Shown here one piece after another: positions 46,865 to 58,895 of a stretch of 64,000 nucleotides of DNA; the first letter of the stretch is position 1, and every line of letters begins with the position of its first letter. Source of the stretch: Volvariella volvacea V23 (Eukaryota > Basidiomycota > Agaricomycetes > Agaricales > Pluteaceae). Made by a program: the position numbers and the translations under genes. Where the stretch lies: contig KB722761.1 of the NCBI GenBank assembly GCA_000349905.1, forward strand, positions 255,647-319,646. Reading direction: 5' to 3'. The notes below the pieces were generated by a model, which saw only the letters and a list, made by a program, of their open reading frames with translations, ran no database searches and was not told the origin of the DNA.

Positions 46865-48935
46865 TCAATCAACAGTCGACTCGATCACACCTTTAGGCAC
46901 CCCAGATAAAAGCAGAGTCCCATCCGACGACAGACCTGAGCTTCCAAGATCCCAGCCGGCACCCTTCAGCACTTTGACGAACTCGTCAAACGTCTTGTCG
47001 ACATTCGCATTTGCGCGCTCTATCACGCCATGTTCTCCCGCTCCCGCTCTCTCATCCGACCCTTCGACTCTCTTCTCTCGGACCTCTGTGGAATTCGATG
47101 CCTTCCCCGCTTGCACGACCAAGCAGACCTCCACCGCGTGACACCACCCCTTCAACAAGTCCCGATGGGCATATCCCGCCTTTAGACACACATGAACCCG
47201 AGCCGTGAGGCCGCGATGATGGCTACCCGAGTCAAGCCAGATGACATAGCGTTCATCCTTGAACAGCTCGACTAATCGCAAAACCCGGTCCTTCGCGTTT
47301 GCATTCGGCGACGATGAGTTGACCACCTCCCCAAACGAAGATCCAATCGCGACTTCTCCGATCACTCTTCCTTTGCTATCGCGAACAAGTCCAGGTCTTC
47401 CTAGTACTCTTTCCAACCCCGATATCGAGGTAGGCGAAAGTAATCGATGAGTGGTTCCGGGAGAAGAATTTGTGCGATAAGTGTACCACAATAACGACAT
47501 GCGCTGACGGTTTAGGGTTCGCAGCTGTAGCCCTTTTACGCCGAGGTAGTTGATCAAGAGGTGGAGGAAGACGAGGAGAAAGAGAGTCGAATACGTTCTC
47601 CACGGCGTTGTCAGACTCGGAACGACGATGCTCCCCAGCTAAGGGGAAGACAACATCAATTAGCATCCAGAAAGGCCTGTGCAGGACAGCAACGCACCAG
47701 CATTCCAAAAAGCGCAAGCACAGTCTCTTTACTCGAGTCCTTCGCGTTCAAGTCTCCGAGATCGCCCGTAGCGCCAGCTGGAGAGGCAAAGTGCAGAGCT
47801 ATGGACGCTCTCGATCCTCCGGATGTGACACCGCATAATGATCGGCACGAAGCGCTCATACATAGGATTCCGGTCCGCATCCATTGGCTTGGTACGAGGA
47901 GCTCTGTGTTGAGACCGATAAGCCGACTTGGGTATAGGATGTTCACAGATTCAGATATGGGGAGAAGGGGGAGTAGAGCATCGAGGACGATGGCGCAGTC
48001 GTTGAGGATGTCCGCGAGGAATCGGTATGTTTTGGCTTCTGGGTAGAGAGACGAGCCAAAGTAGTATGCCCCGACAATAGCTGTATTCGTAGGAGTAAGA
48101 GAAAAAGTCAAGTCGATAATGGAGTTGAGGAGGCTGACTCGTGAAGCGGCTGAACACGTCTTGAACAATGGTGAGCAGTACAGCGTTGGTAGCCGTCGCA
48201 TTTGCATCACCAACTCCAAAACCTAAGACGCCAAAGTAAGCGAGATGTATGACACTAATTTGAGTTGTGATGCCAAACCTTCCAATACGGCTCTCGAGGA
48301 CAACAACCCTGCAAGAGAGCTGCAGAACGCTTGGAGAGCGTTTAGTATTTGAAAGCTACCGCAGTGGAGATTGGGCGAGCATTAAGGATAGTGACATAAT
48401 CCGTGGGAAGGCATGAAAGGAGGAAGCAGAGGAGACAAAGGTGAACCTCTCGTCTTATGTTCAATCAAGACAGAGAGCCAACCGTAGGTAATCTGTCAAG
48501 TCATGAGTGTACGAGTCGGATACTAAGGATTTATGTACTTGCCAGGAGTGACACTCGCAGGATAACCAGTGGGCAAAAACACTTTGGCCAGGAACCCAGT
48601 CGTCGATCGTCTTACCCCCGAGGGTTGCTTAGGACCGATTGCAGAGCTTTGGGCGACTTGGCTAGCGCTATCGCGCGTCTTTCCTGCACTCCCCTGGAGA
48701 GGGATTTTGTGCAAGCGCCCATTGCTGTCGCGCTCGGTGAGAACAAAGACCATACCTTCTGGTTGTGGGCGTGTTGGTGGCTCGCGTTAATTGGATGCGA
48801 AGCACGTGATGCCAAGAGACTGCTAGTGGTGCACTGCACTACATCATGATCATAGGGGTTAGGGACCTGAGTTATCTGTACTTCACGCACACTAAACGTG
48901 TCCTCCCCTAATCCATCTGGCCTTGAATCTTCCAT
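46865..48935 (-). CDS. RUS/DUF647 family membrane protein, 530 aa
   Basis: Proposed exons: 48935..48887, 48758..48543, 48492..48483, 48355..48279, 48222..48139, 48080..47698 and 47638..46865, totalling 531 codons with stop. The family includes plant ROOT UVB SENSITIVE proteins and animal RUSF1; the biochemical role is unclear. Signature pieces in order: VFLPTGYPASVTPDYLRFQI, LNALQAFCSSLAGLLSSRAV, FGVGDANATATNAVLLTIVQ, YPEAKTYRFLADILNDCAIV, LNAKDSSKETVLALFGML, and a hydrophobic segment TLFLLVFLHLLINYLGVKGL. Exon 3 is 10 nt (YL plus parts of D and R). The intron before it starts GCAAGT. The next intron is 127 bp, longer than average here. Exon 1 is the least certain part. Confidence 0.85.
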
Positions 48936-49309
48936 GAGCGCACCTCCACCCCCCTCTAAGGAAGGGGCACGGAGTTCCCGTCTATGGCAATTTGTTACAT
49001 TGACAGGCGGTCATCAACTCGAAGTCGATGTGAAAATCAATGCACATGCAGAACGCAATGCATTGACTTTCTCATAAGGAGCCCCTGTGCATACTTCGCC
49101 GCAAATTGAATTAGGAGCCACAGGTCTTTTTCGCGAAACACCCATATGTACGACCAGAAGTACAAAGATGTTTTGGAATGCCTCTTCTCGTGTCCGGCCT
49201 ACTAAGGAAACCAAAAAGGATGCTTAGATCATACTGAGTACATGGATACACAACTAGATGCGAGAGACGAAATTGCGGCAGTAGAACCGAACCATCCACA
49301 TTGTCAAGT
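48936..49309. other. Intergenic, about 0.4 kb
   Basis: Upstream region of the RUS gene. A small minus-strand frame overlaps but shows no motif. Confidence 0.4.
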
Positions 49310-49643
49310 TTAAGTGGGATTTGGATGAGAGATGAACTGAGCAAGAACACAAACGACAGTTCCCCCAATCATCGTCAAACTGGCCCCATGGAAGAAGTTG
49401 GTTGTGTGGTGTGGGGACCAGGGGCCACTTGAGCTAGGCGCTTGGTGTGAGTGAGGCAGGTGCGTGTGAGGCGGGGAGCAATGATTCAGTAACCGCCACA
49501 GGTGGTCGTATGCGTCTTCCATCGCATCACACAGCGCATTTTGTGGACCCTAGAGTGCGTGCAGAGTTCCAGAGTCATGCTGCATTAGAAGAGGGACGAC
49601 ATACCTTCCAACAGTCCAACAGTTCCAAATAGTACTGCTGCAT
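49310..49643 (-). CDS. Putative small protein, 92 aa, two exons
   Basis: Proposed model: 49643..49605 and 49549..49310, with a 54-bp intron (GTATGT...TCTAG) of typical size and phase 0. The product starts MQQYYLELLDCWKG, forms an amphipathic helix (NALCDAMEDAYDHLWRLLNH), then a His/Pro/Ser-rich linker, and ends with a probable membrane segment (SLTMIGGTVVCVLAQFI). I do not recognise the family. Support is limited to the clean splice sites and the helix-linker-membrane layout; it could be chance. Confidence 0.35.
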
Positions 49644-50953
49644 CCTGTAAATATAAAACCACTTCGTCCATCGAAACGCGAATTCATGGGCGAGCGATAC
49701 GTATGCAATTTTCTTCATTATACTAACAATCAGCTTAACACCTCCAGTTCAGTCGAAATTTTGCCAGGCTGCTTACTTTTCTAGGTGGTTCAAATCAACT
49801 TGCGCGACACCCAACATCGTTTGTGATATCGAGATGCAAACTATTTGAGATAGTACTTCTCCGTAGATGACCATCTCGATTGGTAGGTCGCTTAAATGAC
49901 TGACGACGTGTACATATGACTGGAGGATAAGCTCGTGTTGCTGATATAAATGAGGCATATGGCTCAATTTTAGCAGAAGCATACGAGCAGTCATCTGCAC
50001 GGGTGGAGAGCTTCAGAAAGGAAGAAGAATGACGGAGAAATTGAGTCCGCTGACGCACTGGCTAATATCTGCAATAAGCCAGGCTCAGGGTCGAACATTT
50101 CTCGCCGCCTGTATGAAAACGAATGTTCAACGTTTAAAGATAGCGTCAAGATTCAGTAGTCAAGTCGTCGATCTAGGCAATGCAGTGCTGCCCGTTTCAC
50201 GTCACACGGACCTGAAACCCCTAATTATTTTAATTGCCCTCCTATACCTGGCCTTGTTGTGCTTCCACGAGGTAGGAAGCACCTGGTAAGTGCTGGTTGC
50301 GCTTGCAATTGACACGCCGGCACTGAGATTCCCTATGAAATCCCGGGCATAGTGGATGGTATTACATTCTCCGGCAATCCTAGTAAGATATGTGACAGGA
50401 TCCCATTACCAAGTAGGTGTTCCGGTTTTCGATCGATCAGAAATGCCAGTCATTCGCAACCCTAGCAAACGACGGTCTGTCCATTTGGGTTTTTAATCTC
50501 GTTTGGCCGAAACAAAGTTTAAGAGATTTAACAATCTTCAACTGAGTGATCATTCCAAACGTTCCACTGAATGATGGTACCAACCACCCACATCCTTTGA
50601 GTGTTCTCGGGCAAAGCGCGATCTCCACACTTTCCATCAGTCCGCTGGCGCCTGTCAACGTCAACCAAAGCACGATAACATGGCTTTCCCTTCCAAGTTA
50701 CGCGGTGTTTTGAATAGCGCCATCCCAGGAAGGCAGAAAGTAATACATTGTCTTTGAAAAAAAAAACCTGGCTACAAGCGAGCGCAACTCGCACAACCTA
50801 CGAAACACGACAAAGAAAACCAGACGATTCACGAATAAGCTGCCAACCGATCATGAAATAAGCCCTCCGATCCGAATAAACTGATTTGATTTCCTCCCCA
50901 CAGGTCGATAAGAGTGTCGCTGGCGTGCTTGAGCTGTGAGACGCACAACGTGC
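49644..50953. other. Intergenic, about 1.3 kb
   Basis: Upstream flank of the small gene and 3' flank of the eIF4E-like gene. A run of ten A residues lies near 50757. No gene recognised. Confidence 0.5.
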
Positions 50954-52667
50954 TCAGCCACGCTTCGCAGGGGGTCGTCGGTCTCCGATACCGTAAATAC
51001 CAAAGCTACCAAAGGCGCCTCCGCCGTTGATAGGGCTGGCGCCTGCTGCTTGCGCGTCGTTCCCAAACGCGCCTGCTCCGTATTGTCTGGGGTGGATGCC
51101 ACCAGCACCTATTGGAGATGGTGCAGCGGGTTGGAACGAGGAGCGGTAGGAGCTGTTTGGGATTGCTTGAATCGACAGAAATTTGTTCGGTAGAGGGCGG
51201 TCTTCGGTGTTGTACTACAGGAGAGAAGAAGACAACAATCAGGTCGGCGATCAAAAGTGCATCAGGAGAAAACGAACCTGGAACTCGAACCCAATCCCAT
51301 CCGCCTCGGAAACGTCCAAAAGCTTGACCAGCTTCTTCCCAATACTATTCAACCTCTCCACGTCGTCCTTGCTCCGCGTCCAAACCTGGATCCGGTCAAC
51401 CTTACTCCTCAAACTAACCACCGCCCCACAAATCTCGTCTCCCTCCTCCAACTCCTCCCCAACCAGCGCAAGCGCGACATACGTCCAGCACCGGTCCAGC
51501 AGCTCCGGGTTGTTCCTCATCGTCAGCACCCACTTGCCCCCATTCGCGTTCGCAGGGTCCTCCCACATCGGCTTGATGCCGGCCTTGAAGAGGTGGAAGT
51601 TGGAGTTGCGCTCGAGCTTGGAGGGCGGCTTGAGCCAGTTGAAGTAGCGGCAGAACTCCTCGACGGTCGAGCACTCTCCGATGACGGTCAGACCGGCCTC
51701 GTATTCGTGCATCGACTCGGCGGGGTGTGCGGCGAATGTGCCGTCGCCCGAGGCGGAGCCCGGTTGTGGGGGGTAGTACTTGGTTGTTTTCGTGTCGTGG
51801 TAGAATGTCCTGATGGAAGGGGAGTGAGTGGTCGTGCAACAGGGATAGATTAACGTGGGGAAATCAGGGATATAGGATGTTCATTTATTCAATAGCGATC
51901 GTATATGGGGTGATGAAAGATGGATAGATAGGGATCGCGGAGGCGGAAATCGATGCTCACCAGGTGAACTGTAAAGGATGCTCGGGGACTTTGATCGGTA
52001 CGCCAGGCGTCTTTGGATCTTCGACGTACTCCGGTTCCGGCGGCTTGGCTGATCCATCGATACTCAGACTGCGAGTCTTGACCAAGCGCGCAGTGATGGC
52101 ATCCAGACTCGGTATGTTCTTGTACCCAACCCTGCGCTTCTCTGGGTGAGGCGGGGGTTGGGCGGGGGCAGAAGCCGAGGCGGCGTTATTGTTGTTGGTG
52201 CTGGTCGGGGTGCTATTGTTTGAGCTCGAATTTTCGAGGTTGAGCTTCTCCAACTTTTCAGTCGTGAGAGCGTCCCCACTCCCGTTCACTTCGCTGGTTG
52301 GAGTAGAAGAGGTCTGTTGTGGAGACGTGGTGGTGGATAAGGGCGAAGTAGAGCGGGTGGATGGTGGATTGACGACGGTAGAGTCATTGGTGGCCGTTGT
52401 TGATAAGGATGTCGTAGATCCAGTTCGAAGGGCGTGCGCGGCCAATCTCGGACGCGGTGCTGAGGAGGTTGGCGCTGTAACTGCGCCGGCGGTGTTGAGC
52501 TTGGCGGCTAGCTGGTTGAGAGAAGGCAGGCGGCCAGCGCCGGGGGGCTTCAAGGACGAGGGGGAGGTCGTGGTGGTCGTTGTGGCTGGGGTCGTTACCG
52601 TCGTCGAGGATGATGGGGAACTGGCATTCTGAGGTTGTTCTGGGGCAGCGGGGGTGGTAGAGCTCAT
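50954..52667 (-). CDS. eIF4E family cap-binding protein, class II (eIF4E2/4EHP)-like, 499 aa
   Basis: Three exons: 52667..51961, 51809..51278 and 51214..50954. Members bind the mRNA 5' cap; class II members usually repress translation. A long Ser/Thr/Asn/Pro-rich N-terminal extension (about 220 residues) precedes the core, which starts at EHPLQFTWTFYHDTKTTKYY. The segment HEYEAGLTVIGECSTVEEFC aligns with the class I TWQANL...DTVEDF region, with Tyr at the position of cap-stacking Trp56, as in 4EHP. HLFKAGIKPMWEDPANANGG retains the second cap Trp. NGGKWVLTMR and WTYVALALVGEEL follow. The last exon adds a Gly/Ala/Ser-rich tail. At 499 aa it is more than twice the length of a typical eIF4E because of both extensions. 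Confidence 0.9.
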
Positions 52668-52899
52668 CGTTGTGGCTCAGGAGGGGACCGGGGCGTGCGG
52701 GCTGTGGCGGTCAACAAGAGAATGTGACAGGGATCAGACAAACAACGCCTCAGCTTATTTAGTCAATTGATATGTTGCCTATTGTTACCCTTCCTCGACA
52801 ATCATTTCCAAGCCCAGACCAAAGAACTTGTTGCACACGGAGATAATACATCACGAAACCCGGCATCGCGTTGCACAGTGCTCTGATTTCGATTCTCAT

Positions 52900-53800
52900 C
52901 AAAGAATACAATCTCTTTACAGCAAGACTCGAGAAATCCTTCCAACGAAAACAAACATAGAAAACAACGCTCCACAGAAAAACATGAGCCAGGGAAGAGG
53001 GTTCAGAAATGCCAGCGACATCATATCATAATGCCAATTCGCCATTCCCGCTGCGGTCCTCATCGCGGCACACCTGTTGCACAGCATCATTTGTGACCCA
53101 GCCGGCCCAGGAGACTGTTGGTTGAACCGCACTTCTATAGAAACGTTTTGATTCGAACCATTCGACTCGGCGGATAAAAAATTCCTTGGGATTCGAAATG
53201 CATAAACATCGCTCTGCATCACAAGTATAGGAAGTGAACTTACGGTCGAGGGTACATCTGATAAGTTCCTGAAGATTTGACGTCTGGGACCATCTCTGAA
53301 GGTAGGACTTGTGAAATCAAGTGCGATTCTATGTCTCTTGCGACCTCATCGGTAGTAGCGCCTCCAGGTATCGACAGCTACGTCAGTTTGTTAGTAAGTT
53401 GTCGATCATATACTAAGGGAGGGAACTAACCTCTATCTCCCTTGGGTCTTCACACTCCCCAACTTCCGTGACGCGGACAATGAATTGCTTTACTCCTCTA
53501 TGTACAGTCATTTGCGATGAAGGAAGGTCCAACTTGTCGCTTCTGTATCCTGGGGGGGCTTTTTATCTCACCTGTACCTCTTGCGAAGTCCAATGCCTGC
53601 CTACGGCGCAGACAATCCTGTGCAACTGTGTTCACAAATGGAGTATCGATGTCGTATACGCAGTCTCATCTGCCGACTATACTGTAAGGCACGACGTCTT
53701 CATGGTAGTGATATGTCCTTAAACGGTACACAACGACTCCTTCCCGTAAATCAAGGTCCATGTTAACATTCCGCCACTTACTCTCGCTACTGGTTGTCAT
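52900..53800 (-). CDS. Probable multi-exon gene, structure unresolved
   Basis: Several coding-like pieces lie in a row on the minus strand. They are MTTSSESKWRNVNMDLDLRE near 53795; DIDTPFVNTVAQDCLRRRQA near 53645; QFIVRVTEVGECEDPREIE ending at a GTTAGT donor near 53430; and LSIPGGATTDEVARDIESHL after a GTAG acceptor near 53375, ending at a GTAAGT donor near 53243. A final frame to 52917 has a hydrophobic C-terminus (PLPWLMFFCGALFSMFVFVG). I could not join the first and last pieces with confidence, and two alternative 3' ends are possible. No family recognised. Listed to flag that the region is probably not empty. Confidence 0.3.
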
Positions 53801-53935
53801 GTTACACAAATACAATCACGGTACATCCGAGGCTCGCTCAAGAGAATCATACACCAAAGTCCTTCGATATATATTTTAAACAAAATTCAGAAATCATAAT
53901 CAGCACCCTGAATTTCCGCGAATAAAAACAGCACT

Positions 53936-56900
53936 TCAAACACCACTATGACGCTTCAGCCACGTCCCCTTTCTCCCAAACAACGAAAAGTTGGAGTTGG
54001 ACGTCACATTCACATTCGAATCAGCGTCCAGCTCTCTTTTCCACTCTCCCCTCGTCTTCAGCGCGTGCTCTTTCACGGCGTTGGCAGCTGCGAGGGCGTA
54101 CGTCCCGTCATCGTCGTCTGGAAAGTCATCATAAGTTGCTTAGTCCTACATGGTCAGAGCGGATGGACGTACAGTATTTCAAGGTGGCATGCGTCTCCGT
54201 CGGATCCTCCAAATCCGGTTCCAGCAAAAGCCCATAGATCTGACCAAGGGCCTCTTTCATTGTAATATCCGAAGTCCAAAGCCGGCCCAGCTCTGCAACG
54301 CAGATCTTGCCTTGTTTCGAAACCTGTGGTTTAAATTTGATTGTTAGCGGGCTGAGGGGAATGTCGAGAAAAGGACGCTTCACTCACGTTTGGATGGAGG
54401 ATAAATGTGACGAATCTGATTTCAGGAGGGTTGCGCGGGTATTCTTCGGGGAATTGGCAGGTGAGGAGGAAGGTCCCTCCGCTATAAGGACAGTCCTCTG
54501 AGGGCGCCTTCATACAGGAATCACGCCATGAATACGAGCACGCTTCATGAATTGAGAATGACGAACCTCAAGCACGAACTTCATGAATGTGATGTCTTCG
54601 TCGTTGACGTATATATCAATCGCTGGGTGTGGGTCTGCGTTCCAATCCCTGATCTATAATTTACCATGTTCAAGTGTCAAAAATAAGGGTAACCAGAGTT
54701 ATACACGCACCTCGGTCATGATCCTCCTAAGCCTCATATTCGGCGACACCCTATTCTCAATCTTCTTGGCCGGCACAACAGCTTGATTCATCTTTGGGTG
54801 TTCAGCTCTCTTTGGGAAGTTGTCCACCGAGATTAGATCAACTGGGTACAGGAACTTATTCTTGAAGACTTCAAGACTCGAAGGCGAGAAGAGACTTGGA
54901 CCGACAGGCTTACGTCCTGGTCTGCCACTGGAGTCAAGGATCGTTTCGAGGTCCTGTGGTGATTTGAGGGGTTTAATAGGTATCAAGCTCTCAAAGAGAT
55001 CATTCAAACTCACGAATATGCACAACGCATCTTCCAGCGACTGGTTAGGACAGAACCTATAACCACCTACCAACCACATTCCATTCAACCCCAACTCAAA
55101 CACATTACAAAACGCACACGCACCAGTACAAGCCGAAATCGCATGCAAATCCTCGCTATTGCTCGTCCCGACCTGCACCGAATCGACCACCACCCCGTCG
55201 GCATACATCCTGCTCGCCACCATCCACGGCAGCAAGGACGAGCTCGTGTCCTCGCCGTCGCTCACCACGATGATGCGCTTCCGCATCGCGGGGTGCTGTG
55301 CGCCGTGTTGGACGAGCAGCTGCCGGGCTTTGTCGAGCGCGTCGTAGAGCGGGGTGTAGCCGTAGGCCTTGCAGTCTTTGAGGACTTGCAGGAAGTTTTC
55401 AAAGACGGCGGTGATGTTTTGGACGACTTTGACGCCGGAGGAAACTACAAGGAGAGACAAAAATAGGTGAGAGGGTGCAGTAGGTGTTGAGCACATGGAT
55501 CATACATGTGATTAATCCGATCACTAGGGATGTCGACGAGTTGAAGGAACTCTGATTCGGGCGTTGGGTGGTGTTACATTCAAGGATTGTTGCTGACTTA
55601 CTGCTCGGTTGACGAATATATTGAACAACTCCACCATGAGCTGTAGACGAGTAAGGTATCCTCCTGCCTTGGCGTTCTTATCCTTTGAGTTGACGACTTG
55701 CGAAGCGCCGTTCATGGAACCGCTAAGGTCGAGGCAAATCATAATGGCCTATAATCAAGGCGATTCAGTGTTCCTTGCCAACAATGATTACTGGAATTAC
55801 AAACTAACCTCGTCCGGAGTGCGGGATGCCAAGCCGTGTTGATCAAACGCGTCAATCTCCCATGTGCCCTCGTCCTTTGCGGCCTTGATGCAGGGTTCTA
55901 GGGATTGGGCGACTCGCTGAGGGTCAACGGTTTGTTCTCCGATCCTTGAAACGACAATGAGCACCCCGCATTCGTAATTCGTGGAAAAAAGGCCCTTACA
56001 TGGGCATCAGGAAGGTAACGCCACAGGCTTGGCCAGTAAGAATGGCCAGGTATCCCTGCCAAGTGATTGCCGATAAGCTGTAGCCCAGTAACACCGCGAA
56101 GATATGTAGACTTACCCGTTCGTCCAAAACAAGCTGTGGAGGCACGACCCTCGAAGAATTCAGATCCAACGGTCCCAACACCTTCATATCCGTCAAATTC
56201 GCCTCGTCGATCAACCCGGCAAAGTTCAGCTCCCTCGCCAGCAAATCCGGGCTATACTCCAAACACGGGTTCGGCAACCCATGCACATTCAAAATCTCCA
56301 CAATCCTGGCGTTGTAATTCCGCGATTGTAAGAGGATTTGGTGGAGCTTTTCATGCGCAAAGTTGGACATTGTGGGTGTCGCCGTTTGGGTGATGGTGTT
56401 GTGGAGGTGCGAGAGCTCGCCTCCCGAGTCGTACAGTGCGTATGCGCTTGTTTCCATTAAGACACCGTTGATGACGGTTGGGTTTTGGAGGCGCCTTTGT
56501 GTAATGGGGCATGTAACTGATACCTCTTCAACAGCCCTTGCGTCGAGCGCACTGGGATTACCCGTCTTGGTTGTTGCCGCTCTGTATAATTGGGCGAGGA
56601 CTGGTCTTGCCTGGATGAGGATGTGAGAGCGAGGACGAGGACTAGATGCAAATGACGACACTGACCACCTCAAAGATTCGTCGTGGGTTTGCTTTGATGA
56701 CGTGCGGAATGTCGTACATTTCGCGGTAATCCATCAATGTGAAAAATAGAGCTTCCGAGAGAGCGCCCTTCTCCCAGGGTTGAAGCACCTTGTTGAATAA
56801 TAGCCGGCCAACTGCAATAGCAGAAGAGCTAAGAGAAAGAATCACCGGAGATCAAGTAGTTAGAAATACTTACGCGTCCGGACAGCAGGTGGGAACCGAC

Positions 56901-58895
56901 ACATGGCAAAAAATGTCGCAAGAACATAATTCTCAGCTGCAGCTCCCTTCTTCGGGATGAGAGTTGATAAGATGAATAAAGTAGATAGCAACGAGGAGAT
57001 TCCACGGGTGCTTTGCTCGAACTCGGGGTGCCATTCCAGGCGCTCGAGGTAATTGGCTTCCTTGTTCGGACGACTGCTATTACTGTCCGTGTCTGAGCGT
57101 CGTTTTGTAACGTAGAGAACGACGCAGTCAGAGTCGTCGTAGTCTGAGAATATTTCCCCGATAGTCGTGCACCCGCATGTAGCAATTGGAGCCTCTGCGG
57201 TGTGAAGATCGACGAGGAACGAATTGGGTGGAGTGGTATGTTGGAAAGCACCCGTAGGATTGAGTTCGGGGAACAAGCTGAACCATTTGCGATCTGGGCT
57301 GCTGTGTGCTGATAACGGACAAACGCTGACGATAGTGTTATTATAGAAAGACACAGTTCTAGAGGAGAATGAGCACTTTTAAAATCGGAATCAAATCGCT
57401 GCGTACTCTGTAATTGGATCCCGTTGGTGGATCCTCATGCCAAGATTGGGAACTGCATGGTCCTTTGAACGCAAAAATTGCTCTACTATATCCTGGACTG
57501 AAGCGGATGAGAGTCGGAGCAAGGAAGCCTCACGGCGGTAGCGCTCAGGAACCATCAGTCTGTCGACCTTGTCACCATCCCAAATTAGGAGAATGTGTGG
57601 GGTTGACTCGATGAACGAGACAGCTTCGCGAGGATACAACTCCTTTCGACAACCCCTAGGACACCCGGTGGAAGCTGTGCCTAGTGGCCCTTGCAAGCAA
57701 TGAGCGTGATTCCAGTGCTGACAGCCAGCGTTCTGTAGCAGATTATGGGTGAGAGAACGGTACTTGCTTCTCGGAGTAGCTGGGCTGACCTGCATTAATG
57801 GGCACAAGGACCCTATTCCGGTAGTCTTGCACTTCGGACAAGGCGATTCTAGTTTGAAATGATTATCAACTGTAGAGTATGGAAGAGGGTGCGAGCAGAT
57901 ACATACCAAGTCTTTCCCAGCACAGCGAACACGATGAGGTACCACTCGGGACTAAAGAAAGCGGTTAGCCTCTTCGATTGACGAAAGATTCAGTTCGAGG
58001 CACGTACCATCTGCAGCCTTATGGGAGTATGAGCACCCTATTATACTACACTTTCTGCCCATCATATGATATTGACAGTGCAGCATCGATGCAACACCAT
58101 ACTGTTCAATCCGTTGGGCAATGGTACAACTACACGCAACATTAGAGTCATGGTTACACCCGAGTTCTTGTTCATCGACGACAGCCGACCACTGGAATAG
58201 CTTTGCGGCCTCGTTTTTGACTGCCCACTAACATTAAAGCCCATAAAAACGTGTGACAGACAAAGTAAAAAGTGGTACCTACCAAAGACGTGTTTCCGCT
58301 CACCAAAGTCCCTCCAAAGGCCAGCGTTCCTCTCGGCATTGTAATGTCCCGGGGACGCTGAGCGGCGTGTTGCCTAGCGAGCCTAGCATTGACCAACCTA
58401 ATTTGGAACCGTTTTGGTACTGCTACCATCTTCTCCGTCTCAACTCGACCATCGTCGTAGGGGGGCGGGGTGGAATATAAGCTCAAAGTTTCGGCGTTGG
58501 ACTTGACTTCCCCTTCCGCTGGGGGAAGGGCTAGTAACGCCCCTTTGGGAGTGAGTTCCATTGGTCGTGCAGTCACGATCTCGTCTCCTCCAATGATTGA
58601 AACGTGGCTATCTCACAGTTCAACTATCAGCCATGAATGAAGTTAGCGAGCTTACTCCTGGCCACGAAGCTCAAATCCGTCGCTGACTTCGAGAATCAAC
58701 AAAGTCTGCAGGTTGAGAGTGGATATGATCTCCTGGGAAAGCTCTTCGATGGTCGCGTTCTCTGATACCATGACCTGGTCGCCAATACATTGAATTAGCA
58801 TCAATCCCTAACGCAACCATAGTACTCACTGCAAGCTTTCTAGTCTGGTTCCCATTGATAACTCTGACCAAGAATCTTCGCTTCCGTTCGACCAT
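53936..58895 (-). CDS. RING-like / VWA / E2 ubiquitin-conjugating fusion protein, copy A, 1275 aa
   Basis: Twenty-one proposed exons: 58895..58830, 58774..58656, 58607..58283, 58227..58008, 57951..57907, 57848..57790, 57732..57407, 57358..56874, 56811..56666, 56610..56116, 56055..56000, 55944..55809, 55748..55602, 55551..55506, 55444..55124, 55066..55014, 54953..54711, 54653..54567, 54507..54388, 54323..54173, 54117..53936. Layout: N-terminal region resembling a ubiquitin-like fold (1-75, RRFLVRVINGNQTRKL); CCCH-like finger C221-x8-C230-x4-C235-x3-H239; RING-like cluster 251-306 (CSLC, CPKC, GCQHWNHAHC, CPRGC); U-box-like VTCPITQRRLQNP near 630; VWA from about 828 with MIDAS D833-x-S835-x-S837; C-terminal UBC with YSGGTF, HPN and catalytic C1173 in GKICVAELGRLW. 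Inferred to be a single-chain E3/E2 ubiquitin enzyme. Introns 55067-55123 and 54954-55013 are stop-free 3n introns identified by comparison with copy B. Confidence 0.85.
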
